A stretch of DNA of 64,000 bases from Tridacna crocea (Eukaryota > Mollusca > Bivalvia > Cardiida > Cardiidae): NCBI GenBank assembly GCA_943736015.1, contig OX031071.1, positions 41,170,619 through 41,234,618 on the forward strand, in the 5' to 3' direction. Below the pieces are notes generated by a model that saw nothing but the letters and a program-made list of their open reading frames with translations, was not told where the DNA came from and searched no databases. The position numbers and the translations under genes are program-made. Shown piece by piece: positions 1 to 10,976 of this stretch (positions are counted from its first letter, which is position 1; each line of letters starts with the position of its first letter).

Positions 1-280
1 CACTATTGGTAAATGGTTAAAACAAGCATATAGGACTTTTGCTTATTCGAAAGAATTTCTGCTTTTCAATATTACTATTGTCGAAAAAAGAGATGGACGG
101 TAAGATAAAAATGAATCAATCATGTCGCAATGACTGTCATCAGCCCTCGGAAAGCAATTGGACAAGCTGCGATTACAGACCAGCCTACCCTCTAATTAAG
201 CTCTTTCAGTACCAAATAAATAGACGCAAAGTGTCTTGACGTCTGGAAATACGATGTAATGAAACTCAGGTTTTTTTTTT

Positions 281-660
281 TTCGTGTGCTTGACTAAACA
301 ATCAGACAGTATAGAAATAAGATCAGACTGCATGTTCTATCCAGTCTCTTCTTTATGTTACAATATTTTTCTCGTGTGCTTGACTAAACAACCGGACAGT
401 ATAGATGTAAGATCAGACTGCATGTTCTATCCAGTCTGATCTTGATCTACATGTCCACAATATTTTTTCTCGTGTACTTGACTAAACAATCAGACTGTAT
501 AGATGTAAGATCAGACTGCATGTTCTATCCAGTCTCTTCTTGATCTTTATGTCCACAATTATTTTTCTCATGTACTTGACTAAACAATCAGACAGTATAG
601 ATATAAGATCAGACTGCATGTTCTATCCAGTCTGATCTTGATCTACATGTCCAGAATATT
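281..660. repeat. Tandem array, ~98 bp unit x 4
   Basis: Units begin at about 281, 371, 469 and 567 with TCGTGTGCTTGACTAAACAA or a close variant. Each unit ends in a hairpin made of AGATCAGACTGC and CAGTCTGATCTTGATCT, the same hairpin as the dispersed family D element. The first unit is shorter (90 bp), the others are 98 bp. The array looks like a local amplification of a family D copy. Confidence 0.85.
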
Positions 661-767
661 CCCTGCTTCCGTCTATGGTAATAAATCGATAAACCCACAC
701 CCTGTTAAATAACTAAAATAAAATTTTCATTTCGACAGTAAAACCCAAAATATTGCCATTTTAAAGT

Positions 768-855
768 TATGATTTTGGGAATAACAGTGTAGATCCCAGA
801 TCAGACTGCAAGTTCTTTGCAATCCGATCTTGATCTACACTGTCCGCAAGAGGCC
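768..855. repeat. Family D short hairpin element
   Basis: GTGTAGATCCCAGATCAGAC faces CCGATCTTGATCTACACTGT across a short loop, giving an imperfect hairpin. Related copies or fragments lie near 20694, 20900, 32325, 39060, 43416, 47885, 53690 and 60045. No coding capacity; probably a small MITE. Confidence 0.6.
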
Positions 856-883
856 AGTGAGTCAAGCTACGCAGCATAAGAGT

Positions 884-1063
884 AAACCCTTTACCACACG
901 ACAAGATTTTAGACCTGTCCGAATTGAAAGCATTTGCTAATGACAGTTTCAATGTGGCTCATATGAAATGAGTTACCAGCATTTTCTCCTTTTCCCACAA
1001 AGTTTTCGAAAGCCTTCTCTTTTAGTGGTGTTAAAAGTCGTTATTGTGTGGTAAAGGGTTAAA
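884..1063. mobile_element. Family A hairpin MITE
   Basis: Starts AAACCCTTTACCACACGAC and ends TGTGTGGTAAAGGGTTAAA, the family's inverted ends. One central arm is partly lost: only the right half of the GTTACCAGCATTTTCTCC hairpin is kept. The family has TTAA next to CCCTTTACC at both ends, which suggests TTAA-targeted insertion of piggyBac type (inference). Confidence 0.75.
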
Positions 1064-1890
1064 CCGTGAACGTTATCGACTAAACTGAATGGTACAGTAA
1101 CAAAAAAAACTTGTATCAGGTTTACATGAAGATCCCTTTTTATGTTTCTAGTGGATTAATGATTGGCTTTGCAATGCCTTGCCGAAGGACACTTCCACAT
1201 TACCCAAAGTGGCAGCAGCGGTCATTTCAGAATTTCTTTTTTTTACAAATCCACTCAGTGGTTTGGAATTATACAAAAATTCGGTGATTTGAACCTGATT
1301 TGATTTGTCTTGTGCTACATGCTTTACAATATCAATGGACGAGTCTAAAGGTTATATAAAGTAAGATATATTTTATTTTTTGCTGTTAAAATAACGGGAC
1401 GGTCCATTTTGATATAATCGATGTGTAGTTTTGACTGTCAGACATTTATACCAGCACATTTGCAATTTTTAGAGCAAAAGTCAGCGCTACAACTCGCTAG
1501 TTTATACATTTCCTTAGTTCCATCAGAACTAGGATATAGCTCAAGGATACTTTCATAAAAATTGCAACACTTCAAGTGGGGGTTCGAAACTGAGACTTCA
1601 AATTTCCCAAGGAATAACAAATACCAGAGAGCAGATCTAAAGTGTGTTGTCCACGTGATCAGCAACATTGACACCAAGTCCAACAATAAAATTGATATGC
1701 ACTAAGTTTGAACGGCTACAATCTTGTCAGTTGTAAGGTAACGGACTCGCCGTGTTCCCGAGGTCAGTTTATACCATCTCGCCGAGCACTCGTACACAGC
1801 CGGTACCGTACAGGAATAAAGAACGGGGGTCGCTGGTTAATTTCTTTCCGAAGATTTATAATAGTCATTCCTCTTTCACCACATTGTTTT
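1064..1890. other. No recognised feature
   Basis: AT-rich DNA. A minus-strand 82-codon ORF at 1438-1686 and the start of a plus-strand ORF at 1708 have no recognisable domain and no convincing splice or promoter context. Confidence 0.5.
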
Positions 1891-1894
1891 GACG

Positions 1895-2158
1895 ATGGTT
1901 ATGTGGGAAAGCAGCCAGAGGCTTTGAAGAATATTGTGCGGGGTAGATCTACTAGTAAAAGAACTCTAAAAAAGCATGGAAAGGTGCACTGGTCGCCGCA
2001 ATATTACCGAGAACATGTTAAAATGGCGTTAAGCGGAGTACTGGTAAAAGAAAGCCCAGAGAGCATAGACCGGTGCACTGGTCGCAGCGATATAACCGAA
2101 ATAATGTTGAAAACGGCGTTAAATACCATACAATCAATACCATCTCTTTATCACTAGA
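1895..2158 (+). mobile_element. SINE-like 3' tail family (GATATAAC...TTGAAAACGGCG)
   Basis: Contains GTGGGAAAGCAGCCAGAGG, a CACTGGTCGC block present twice, and GCGATATAACCGAAATAATG, and ends near ACCATACAATCAATACC. The same tail recurs near 13880, 20255, 21444 and 24717, each ending in a CAAT-rich or CCAT-rich simple tail, as expected for a SINE. The 149-codon ORF across it is a chance reading of this repeat. Confidence 0.6.
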
Positions 2159-2292
2159 ATAAAACATTGACTTGTCTAGATTTAAAGCATTTGCCAACGA
2201 CAATTTAAATATGGACCAAATCTTGAAATGTGTGCTTGATAAGATAGAAAACATTGTCCGGAACTGAGAAAATGCTGATGACCAGAAATGGT
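2155..2292. mobile_element. Family A MITE, degraded
   Basis: Recognisable by TAAAGCATTTGCCAACGACA and AGAAAACATTGTC followed by GAGAAAATGCTGATGACCAG. The right half is missing. Confidence 0.6.
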
Positions 2293-2433
2293 ATACTTTT
2301 GTCATTAATAAAAACAAAAGTTTCGTGATCGACTACTAGAATGTAACATTTATATTCCATAATAGGCTCTAAAACTATATTTTAAAGGTGTGAACCCCGA
2401 GGTGAATAAATGAATTACTATAACAATAACTTA

Positions 2434-2808
2434 TCCATTACATACATTTATATAAACCATGCTCTGACAAAAGGGGGCTTAATACATCTCCGTGATGTAC
2501 GATACCAAACAAGACATTGCCTCATCCATTACATACATTTATATAAGCCATGCTCTGACAAAAGGGAGCTTAATACATCTCCGTGATGTGTGATACCAAA
2601 CAAGACATTGCCTAATTATAGATCCATATATTTTGTCAAACAACCCACTGAATCACGAGGTAGAATTATCCTTTGAAATGCAGAAAACTTAAAGATAGCG
2701 AAAAGTTTCGGTCCATGGCAGTCTGCACGGACTACGCAGGCTGACATGGGTCGATTTTTATCGTGATTGCATTAAGCCTCCCTTTACACAGAGCATGGCT
2801 CATATAGA
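2434..2808. mobile_element. Family B MITE with duplicated left end
   Basis: The left end CCATGCTCTGACAAAAGGG occurs twice inside a 91 bp tandem duplication (from 2434 and 2525). The right end is GAGCATGGCTCATATAG. The middle holds CAGTCTGCACGGACT and GGCTGACATGGGTCGA, the family's central inverted repeat. No ORF of note. Confidence 0.8.
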
Positions 2809-2809
2809 T

Positions 2810-4060
2810 CTACTACAGGCTCATACGGTTAATCGTTGTTTTTACGACACAGTTAGCTACCAGACTTTAGCAAAAGACAATTATTTAAGCCTTGTTTACT
2901 TACAAAATATTTGCAGACGACATGTTAAGTGTAACCCAAAATGTAATATTTCGCTAAAAAGGGCAGCACTCCACTCTTGCTGCACTGTTTCCCTGCATGC
3001 TGAAAGTCATCCACAAACAGACATAAACGTTATGTTTTGATTTACATAAGGAATACAGAGCACAATTAATACATGTGTATCTAGATCTGTGTCCCTTAAA
3101 ACATAAAAAAAAATATATATTTGGAATGTTCTTCAAGCCGCCGGAAAAAATGATTTAAAACTCAATCTATCTACGTTATAAATTAGGTAAAAAAAGGGTA
3201 CTTGCTCACCTCCTAGTGTGTTTTTTGTCACAGTCCTTGGAAATTATTCAATGCGCGTGGATCTAGATGTACTAGCAGCGAGAATCTGTTGGCCTCGTCT
3301 GTATGGTAATGTAATTCTTCCTGGGTGGTTGAAGCAGAGATCAGCGGTTGTGAAAAATCTGTTACCCGCTGCTGCTAACATGCAGTTATAAAACTGTCCT
3401 CAGTATAACGCAATGAATCTGTATCTCTGTCCAATCATAGTGGATAAAATGATCACGTGACCTAACACAAGTGACTTGCGTGGGTCTCGTCCTATTACAC
3501 CATATGTTATTTCGACTGCTAGGCCCTATCTTCTTTTTTGCGGATACAAGAATAAGAAAAAGCCAAAACATTGTAACATTGTAACAAACAGATAGAATGT
3601 TTATAAGGAGTAGTGTCCCTACCTTCCGACAATTTTCACAATTTTTTGACATGTATCTCTGATGATCTGATCGACCTAGACTTTTCATACGACAGGATGA
3701 GAAATTCAACCTTTAATTTTGTGAAGGATTATGACGTAGGAAGAATTTCACTTCAACTACAATTTTCATCCATCTATACTGTGTGGTGCTTGCAATTACA
3801 AGAACATAGTGTCCGTCTTTGTATTTATGATTGTCAAAAAGCATCGAGTAGATCTGTAAGATATTTGATAGTTAATTAGATAATTAGTATTGTCTTTTCA
3901 TTTTTTTCCATCATCTTTTTTTATCTAACTAGATCTATACCAAAACATATCAAGAGGACCATAAAGACCCTGTATGATTACATTTGCGAATATGTACAAA
4001 TTACAGACACCAAATACTACAAGTATAGACCAAATGGTTTCGAACAAGATTTATACATTT
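2810..4060. other. No recognised feature
   Basis: About 1.25 kb without a repeat or gene I can identify. ORFs of 81-107 codons overlap on opposite strands (2795-3136, 3386-3879) and none shows a domain. Confidence 0.45.
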
Positions 4061-4063
4061 TCT

Positions 4064-4247
4064 CTTTAACTCTTTTGCAAACAGCAGAATTTTAGACTGG
4101 TCCCAGATGAAAGGATTTGCAGACGACAAAATGAACGCAACTCAAAAATTGAAATCGTTACCAGCATTTTCTCCTTTTCCCACAATGTTTTTAAAAGGCT
4201 TCTATTCCAGGGTCGTAAAAACCAGCGATTGTTTGGTAAAGGGTTAT
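4064..4247. mobile_element. Family A hairpin MITE
   Basis: Left end TTTAACTCTTTTGCAAAC, right end GATTGTTTGGTAAAGGGTTA. The left half of the central palindrome is deleted; GTTACCAGCATTTTCTCC remains. Confidence 0.75.
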
Positions 4248-4249
4248 AT

Positions 4250-4760
4250 GCCTTAATTATAGCTGTGACCCAGGACGAGGTCATTTTTTTCACTATAGAG
4301 CTATGGTTACTCAAACCGTGGTAGACGTCCTCAATACACAGCCATGTATCTAATAGTACAGTTTTAGGCCAAATAAACAAGAACATTTTCAAAGTTTCTT
4401 CAATATAAAACCCTTGTAAAATAGAGAGATGATCAGAAGTGATGAATCTATACGAGCCAAATTTGATAACCCTAAGCCTTACTGTAAAGAATGAGGGGTT
4501 TTCATTATAAAGGCACATGTGCAACTTGCAATCTCTGGACAGGGCCAATTTTGACCCCATGGCTCTCAACTGAACATTTCTGTAGAAGTTCATCACTTAA
4601 GCTACATGCTGAATTTGATAGCCCTAGGCCATACGGGTTAGAATTAGAGGTTTGTTTTTTAAAGATGGACCTTCAGATTTTGGGACAAAAATTTCTATAA
4701 AAATACAAAAAAATATTCATCCTTATACTCCCAAAGCCTTTTAATTTTCATTCATAAAAT
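4250..4760. repeat. Decayed TH type 1 units
   Basis: Phrases such as AGGGCCAATTTTGACCCCAT, AAGCTACATGCTGAATTTG and ATAGCCCTAGGCCATA match the internal repeat units of the TH elements at 18.2, 29.5 and 32.7 kb. No terminal hairpin is visible on the left side. The ORFs at 4066-4700 lie in this and the adjoining MITE and are not genes. Confidence 0.55.
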
Positions 4761-5035
4761 CCCAGTAGTCGAAAACCATCCGACAACAAGAGAAATTCGA
4801 GATTTACTACGGTCCAGGTCGACACCAAACACCGTTTATTTTTACATGAACAACTCGCTCATTTACATACCAGAAATACACAGACGAAGCCTCAAACATA
4901 GCGTCCGAAGAAGACATTATGGAAATAATTACATGTTTATTATGTTATGGAATTTGAGTAGCATTACTCACGTGCCAGTCATTTGACATTCCCACAATGC
5001 TTTTTATAAATTTTTATCGCGAAATCTAAAAATAG

Positions 5036-5725
5036 TTTAAGAGGCTACGTAGCCTTTTAAGGGAATACCATCCACTTTTTTTAAATCTTATTTCATGATT
5101 CTTAATTATTGATGATTTGTATTGTTTTTTCATATAAATTTCAGTGATATAGATATTTTTCAATTCAATGAGATGTGAAAAATCTAAATACCCACCTTTA
5201 AGTATTATTGCTATATAAGCCCATGTGAAACTTTGGAGCCCCTGGCTAGGGCCACTTTATGCCCTGGGCTTCTAGTTTGAAAAAAATTACTAGAGATATA
5301 TTTGATGACGTTAAAAGCTAAATGTGGTCTACAGACCGGGGCAATATGGTTAAGAACCAGAGGATTTTTTTTAAAGTTTTCGCAACATAAGTCTAAGCAA
5401 ACTTTGTGACCCCCGGGACGGGACTAAATTCGACCCTAGGCTTATAATTTAAAAAAACAATGTAAAGGTTTATTAGATGAATGTACAAGCCAAAGTTGGT
5501 AGCCCCCGGTCTCATCCTTCCAAACAAGAAGAATTTCAAAGAGTTACATTCCGTTACCATGGCAACAAGTTCTTCCAAAAATCAAAGTTCTTAAGAGGGC
5601 CATGGTAGGTTAATTTCTGTGAAGTTTTGTATATATTGGACATGCAGTTTCAAGGAAGAAATTATTCAAAACAAAAGTTAATGCACGGACGGACAGACGC
5701 ATGACGGACACAGAGCCATGTATCA
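5036..5725 (+). mobile_element. TH element type 1 (short)
   Basis: A possible 5' hairpin is the palindrome AGGCTACGTAGCCT at 5042-5055, preceded by AAG. Two decayed internal units follow (CCCCTGGCTAGGGCC and CCCCGGGACGGGACT). GTTACCATGGCAAC lies at 5553-5566 and a GACGGACGG-like stretch near 5690-5715. This is the standard order of the family, although the usual TATCGCTC after the hairpin is missing. Confidence 0.55.
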
Positions 5726-5774
5726 GGCTTTGTTTATATATATTTTTTTTTACATTAATTGAGAAACAAGTTCT

Positions 5775-5990
5775 AACAACTTATACTAATCTCTCTCGAT
5801 TCTGCTTCCTGGGAACTACACCAGTACTCGCGCCGAATGTGTTGGCCAATGAAAAATCACAAAGCTGACACCCTCTCCCGGGTATCGAACTCAGGACCTG
5901 AAAGATATGAGGCCGGCGCTCTACCTTACAGCCACGGACACCACCGTATATCAGGTCGCTTACCTTCGGCGAGTGGATCTTAAAACCTGA
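5775..5990 (-). mobile_element. tRNA-derived SINE, minus strand
   Basis: On the minus strand an A-box-like TGGCTGTAAGGTAGAGC is followed about 35 bp later by a B box, GAGTTCGATACCC, the internal RNA polymerase III promoter layout. The downstream body reaches about 5775. It is not a functional tRNA because the acceptor arms do not pair. Confidence 0.65.
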
Positions 5991-6501
5991 CATGGCGACA
6001 AATCAAAGTATTCATGTATGATCTTTTGAAGTATTACTGTTACTTTTTTTTTAAATTAGAGTCAAAGGGCTGACAATACATAGAATGAGAAAAAAGGAAA
6101 ATTTGTGTGGAGAAAAAAAGGCTACATCTTTATAAATTCGTGAACATGAACTCTATCTATAACATATCGTACCACACAGCCCAAAGTTTTAACCACCCAA
6201 AAAGTTTTTGTAAACATTGTGAGAAAAGGAGACAGTGCAGATATCTTTATTTTTCTTTTTGTCCCAGTGTTTTATTCATTCTTCAAACCACATTCTAATG
6301 GTCATAAATAGATTGATTTTGTCTTCTGCAAACACTTAGCAACTTGGCAAGTAAAAATTTCAGTTTTGTGGAAAGGAGTTAAACGATAACAACACTTGAT
6401 CTTTGTTTATGACGTCAATGTTTTATCACCAGCAGCAGACCATATCTGTCCTATCTTTCTGTCGGATTTTTAATCTGTTATTATCAGCAATACAGTCCCT
6501 G

Positions 6502-6716
6502 TTTAACCCTTTCCAAAACAAACCTTGGTTTTTACGTGTCTGCAGTAAAACTCTTTTGAAAACACTGTGGGAAAAAGAGAAATGGCTCGTAACGAGCCAT
6601 TTCTCCTTTTCCCACAGTGTTTTCTACCCTTTTTGAGAACTTTCTGCCAATTTCTTCAAATCTGCAAACTCTTTTGGTTTGGAAGAGTCCAAACTTTGTT
6701 GTTTGGGAAAGGGCTA
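6502..6716. mobile_element. Family A MITE with altered but still paired hairpin
   Basis: Starts TTTAACCCTTTCCAAAAC and ends GTTGTTTGGGAAAGGGC; the outer ends share the same change (CCAAA / TTTGG with TTTCC / GGAAA). The central palindrome at 6558-6624 has AAATGGCTCG opposite CGAGCCATTT in place of the usual AAATGCTGG opposite CCAGCATTT, so both arms changed together. Confidence 0.85.
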
Positions 6717-6989
6717 TGACAAACATATTCCTAGACCAAGCCTAAACTTGCAAAAACACATTACTTGACTTTCAACTTAATTCATGTAACATGTTTTCTT
6801 CGATCATTTGTAGAGCAAGCTGACTAAACCATAAAGTATACCGCAGACAATATACTGTGTGATGTGACGACAACGAGACCCCACTATCTTGGTTTCGCTT
6901 TATATACACGCAGCAAAGACATTTCCTCTGTTTACTGAGCCTACAGGATGTTTGCTTTCTATAAAATTCTAAGTGATTCAACCTCTCCC

Positions 6990-7207
6990 AAACAACCCCC
7001 AGTTTTAAAGATCATTGACAGAAAAATCCATGAAGACATTGTGAAAAAAAAAAAAAAAAAACGCGGTAACCAGTATTTTTCTGTCTCCAACAATGTTTTT
7101 TAATGTCTTATAGCTGAAATTCTGTATGAGCTAAGCATTAGTTTGCTGTCTGCAGATGCATTCAATTTGGATGAATCTAGATTTTCTTTATTTTGTGAGT
7201 GGTAAAA
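6990..7207. mobile_element. Family A MITE, heavily degraded
   Basis: Retains GACATTGTG before a run of about 18 A residues, GGTAACCAGTATTTTTCTG, and the distal marker GTCTGCAGATGCATTCAATT. The run of A looks like an expansion of the AAAA of the left arm. Confidence 0.5.
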
Positions 7208-7978
7208 ACCGGATATGTGACATGTCGCATCAACGATATATATAGGTAGGTAGGTACATGCAACGACAAAAACACATTAATTGACTTTCAACTTAATTCA
7301 TGCTAGCAGCCAGGTAGGCTGACAGGCAGGAGGAGGGATGAAATAACTAAATGACCATATTTCTTATGTTTTTACGAAAGATGATTTAAAACACTGCAGA
7401 CAAATAAGAATTTAATACTTATAACAAGCATGTTTCTCCATTTTACACAATATTTGCTACATTTACAATTTTAAAACTCTGTTCCACCATTTAAGGTACA
7501 GTCATTATTTCGCCTGCTGCTGTTTGCAATATGGCCCAAAAAGTTGCCGCTCCGTAATTAAGAAATCACAATGGCACGATTGAAGTTTACTTTTGAGAAA
7601 GACTTTAAAGCCAAATAAATGAGTCGTGTTCCGTAGGAAGGGAGTTCGATGCCGCGGCAGAAAATATTGATTCATGTCACCCTGCGCAACCCGACCCAGA
7701 TGACATTGGTCGAAAGATTTTGCTAATTGTAATTTTTTCTGCATGTCCAAACAGCTATCTACGTGTACCTTATCATACTGTTGTTTGTCAGGAAAACGAA
7801 AATAGATTTTATGTATTGTATTGTATATCAGGACTTGTTTGGTGCAATCCATCAAGGAGAGTTGTTCTCTAGATAAAGAGAAAGTGACACAGATTGCAGT
7901 AAGTTACCGGGTAAAATTCTATATACAACTCAATCTCGTATATTGATGACCACGAAGATGGTAGCTTTTGAACAAAAA
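7208..7978. other. No recognised feature
   Basis: The 116-codon minus-strand ORF at 7505-7855 has no domain I recognise. A B-box-like GAGTTCGATGCC near 7645 has no matching A box, so I do not call a SINE here. Confidence 0.4.
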
Positions 7979-7979
7979 A

Positions 7980-8382
7980 ATGCTAGGAAAAGGAGAAAAT
8001 GTTGGAATTACTTGTACCGAGCCTCCGCTTCTAGCCATGTTTTCAACCCTCTGTTAGTTTTCATCACATTAGCCCGTTTGAAAATTTCGATTGTCGTCTG
8101 TTAACACTTTAAGAATGAGTCTAAAATGTTTTGGTTTGGTAGATCTTAAGAGTTAACCCTTTACCAAAGAATCCCTGGTTTTACGACTCTAAGAAAGAAA
8201 CATTTCGAAAACATTGTGGAAAAAGGAGAAAATGCTGGTAACCAGCATTTTATCCTTTTCTCATACTGTTTTCTACCCATCCCAAGTACAATTTCAGTTT
8301 TTGAGTTGCATTAATCTTATCGTCTGCAAATACTTTCAATTTGGATGAGACAAAAACCTTTCTCGTATCTTAAAGAGTTAAA
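7980..8382. mobile_element. Two adjacent family A MITEs
   Basis: A decayed copy (7980-8155) runs into a fuller copy (8153-8382), sharing the GAGTTAACCC junction. The second starts TTAACCCTTTACCAAAGAAT, has GAGAAAATGCTGGTAACCAG at its centre and ends AAAGAGTTAAAT. Confidence 0.75.
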
Positions 8383-8735
8383 TGATAAACAATTTATGAT
8401 TAAAAATGGTCCGAAAAATTGAACCATCCCCTGTAAAAATCAGGTTAGATGCAGCTGTGGACAATATCGACAAAGCAGGTCAGACTCTGCATTCTGCGCA
8501 GCCTGACCCGGGCCAAAGCCTTCCGCAACCGGTCCTTTGTCTGTATGTCAAAGGACTAGTTTACCTCATAAATGTCAGTTGTTAAGATGATTTGCTAGGT
8601 AAAATGTTATACAAAAAATGCAATAAGTCCTCTTTTTACATGAGCATTTACATGAAGACAGAATTCACAACAAAATTAAGGATGTTTGTATGACCTGTTG
8701 GAGTTTGTCTGAATGTTCTATGTAATCAATAAATA

Positions 8736-8948
8736 TATATGAGTTGCAACACGCGAAAAGGAACATTTGGACATTTGCATAAAGTGTCATCTCGGATTAG
8801 CCAGCGCAATCCGCGAAGGCTAATCCGAAACGTCACTTTCCGACGAAACAGAAAATTACAAAATGAACGGAAAGCATCGTTTCGGATCAGGCCTGCGCAA
8901 ATGTCCGAATGCCCCTTTTCACTTGCTGCAAACCATACTAAATGTCAG
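8736..8948. mobile_element. Family C MITE
   Basis: Ends CGCGAAAAGGAACATTTGG and GTCCGAATGCCCCTTTTCAC are inverted relatives. The middle carries CGGATTAGCCAGCGC facing GAAGGCTAATCCG. A second copy lies at 19562-19812. The 70-codon ORF is not a gene. Confidence 0.7.
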
Positions 8949-9304
8949 TAGATATTAAAAACATCATATAACTCGTTCAGATTTAGAAGTTCATAAATCG
9001 TTTAAAACTGTGATTTGAGATCCAAAAAAGACAAAGAAAGTCGTGAGTAGTTGTAAAAAAATGCTCTGACCATGATCATTCTGTCTTTCTTTTTAATGAC
9101 AGTTGAGGTGCACCAGAGCAGATAAGATATTATTATCTGAAGTAATCAATGTTTAGACTTGTCCATGTCCAAAGTTATTGCAGCCATGTGGTGGATAATA
9201 CCTGCATCAGTTTCGGAACGACTTGATTAAATTCGTTTTTTTTGTACAACGTCCTGTCAGCCCGAGTCTCTCTTACCGGGACTAGTCAAATTTTGTATGT
9301 ACAG

Positions 9305-10607
9305 CAAATATGTTACGGAAAGGTCTTAGTCAGGTAATGTCAACTGTTTCATATAGAAAATACCTTGCCGTTTGGTCTTGGCCAGGTAACAACTGTTTCT
9401 AACAACAAATACCTTCCAAATGGTCGCGGCCAGGTAACTGCAACGGTTTCACACAGAAAATACCTTGCCAAATGGTCTTGGCCAGGTAAGGTCAAGTGTT
9501 TCATACAGAAAATACGTTGTCAAATGGTCTAAGCCGGGTAACAGCGACTGCTTAACACAGAAAATACGTTGTCAAATGGGCTTGGCAAGGTAAGGTCAAC
9601 TGTTTCGTACAAGAAATACCTTGCCGAAGGGTCTTGGCCAGGTAAGATCAACGGTTTCTAACAAGAAATACGTTGACAAATGGCCTTGGCCAGGTAACGT
9701 CAACTGTTTCTAACAACAAATACGTTGACAAATGGTCTTGGCCAGGTAACGTCAACTGTTTCTAACAACAAATACGTTTACAAATGGTCTTGGCCATGTA
9801 AGGTAAATTGTTTATTACAGTAAATGCCTTGCTAAATGGTATTGGCGAGGTAATGCCAACTGTTTCATACGGAAAATACCTTGCCGAAGGGTCTTGGCCA
9901 GGTAAGTTCAACTATTTCATGCAGAAAATACCTTGCCGAAGGGTCTTGGCCAGGACACGTCAATTATTTCATACAACAAATACGTTCCGGTGGGGTCTTG
10001 GGCAGTTAACGTCAATTGTTTCATACAACAAATACCTGGCCAAGGGGTCTTGGCTAGGTAACGTCAAGTGTTTCATATAACAAATACAAATGTACGTTCC
10101 GGTGGGGTCTTAGGCAGTTAACGTCAATTGTTTGATACAACAAATACGTTGCCAAGGGATCTTGGCTAGGTAACGTCAAGTGTTTCATACAACAAATACG
10201 TTGCCAAGGGGCCTTGTCTAGGTAACGTCAATTGTTTCATATAACAAATACAAATGTACGTCCCGGTGGGGTCTTGGGCAGTTAACGTCAATTGTTTCAT
10301 ACAACAAATACGTTGCCAAGGGGTCTTGGCTAGGTAACGTCAAGTGTTTCATACAACAAATACGTTGCCAAGGGGACTTGGCTAGGTAACGTCAAGTGTT
10401 TCATACAACAAATACGTTGCCAAGGGGTCTTGGCTAGGTAACGTCAACTGTTGCATACAACAAATACGTTGCCAAGGGGTCTTGGCTAGGTAACGTCAAC
10501 TTTTTCATACAACAAATACGTTGCATAGGGGTCTTGGTCAGGTAACCTCAACTGTTTCCTACAACAAATACGTAGCCAAGGGGTCTTTGCTAGGTAACGT
10601 CAACCCT
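9305..10607. repeat. Minisatellite, 52 bp unit, about 25 copies
   Basis: Unit core: GGTAACGTCAACTGTTTCAT, ACAACAAATACGTTGCCAAG, GGGTCTTGGCTA. In the regular part GGTAAC recurs at 10333, 10385 and 10437, exactly 52 bp apart. The left half is mixed with older variants (CAGAAAATACCTTGCCGAAG), the right half is more uniform. A longer variant with ACAAATGTACG occurs near 10085 and 10250, suggesting a higher-order block. Open frames inside it (9808-10080, 10521-10703) follow from the repeat and are not genes. Confidence 0.95.
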
Positions 10608-10976
10608 TTCAAATTCAAAATATCTGAAGACTACAAATTCAAAATTGGCACGAATGAGCTTAAGCTCTCTGATAGCATAGAAAGCATTGTGGGAAAAGGA
10701 TGAAATGTTGATAAACAGCATTTTGTCCTTTTCCTACAATGCTTTAAAAAGCTCTCTTGCCCAGGGTAGTGAAAATAAGGGATTCTGTGGTAAAGGGTTA
10801 ATATTAACCGATTGTAGCCAACATTTTCTCCTTTTCCCATAACGTTTTCCACTCCTCAAAGACTTGAGCTGCATTTGATCTGTAATTTACAAGTGTTTTT
10901 CTTATATGTACCAATCTACAGCAACTTTGCCTGGCAAAGAGTTACTGACCTCTTATTTTTTGGTAAACGGTTAAAG
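10607..10976. mobile_element. Two adjacent family A MITEs at the minisatellite edge
   Basis: Copy 1 (10607-10802) holds GGGAAAAGGATGAAATGTTG and its mirror and ends GTGGTAAAGGGTTAA. Copy 2 (10799-10976) is decayed, has only the right arm and ends TTGGTAAACGGTTAAAG. Copy 1 abuts the last minisatellite unit, so its insertion may define the right edge. Confidence 0.7.

Noticed and set aside
3386-3879. Overlapping 107- and 88-codon ORFs on opposite strands
   Set aside because: They cover the same DNA on both strands and neither looks like a protein family.
7505-7855. 116-codon minus-strand ORF
   Set aside because: Longest minor ORF outside the main gene, but composition and context give no support for coding.
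9305-10607. CRISPR array
   Set aside because: The whole 52 bp unit is repeated with no unique spacers, and the window is eukaryotic.
9808-10703. Repetitive 60-90 codon frames resembling a repeat protein
   Set aside because: The 52 bp unit is not a multiple of three, frames break often, and the sequence is a minisatellite.
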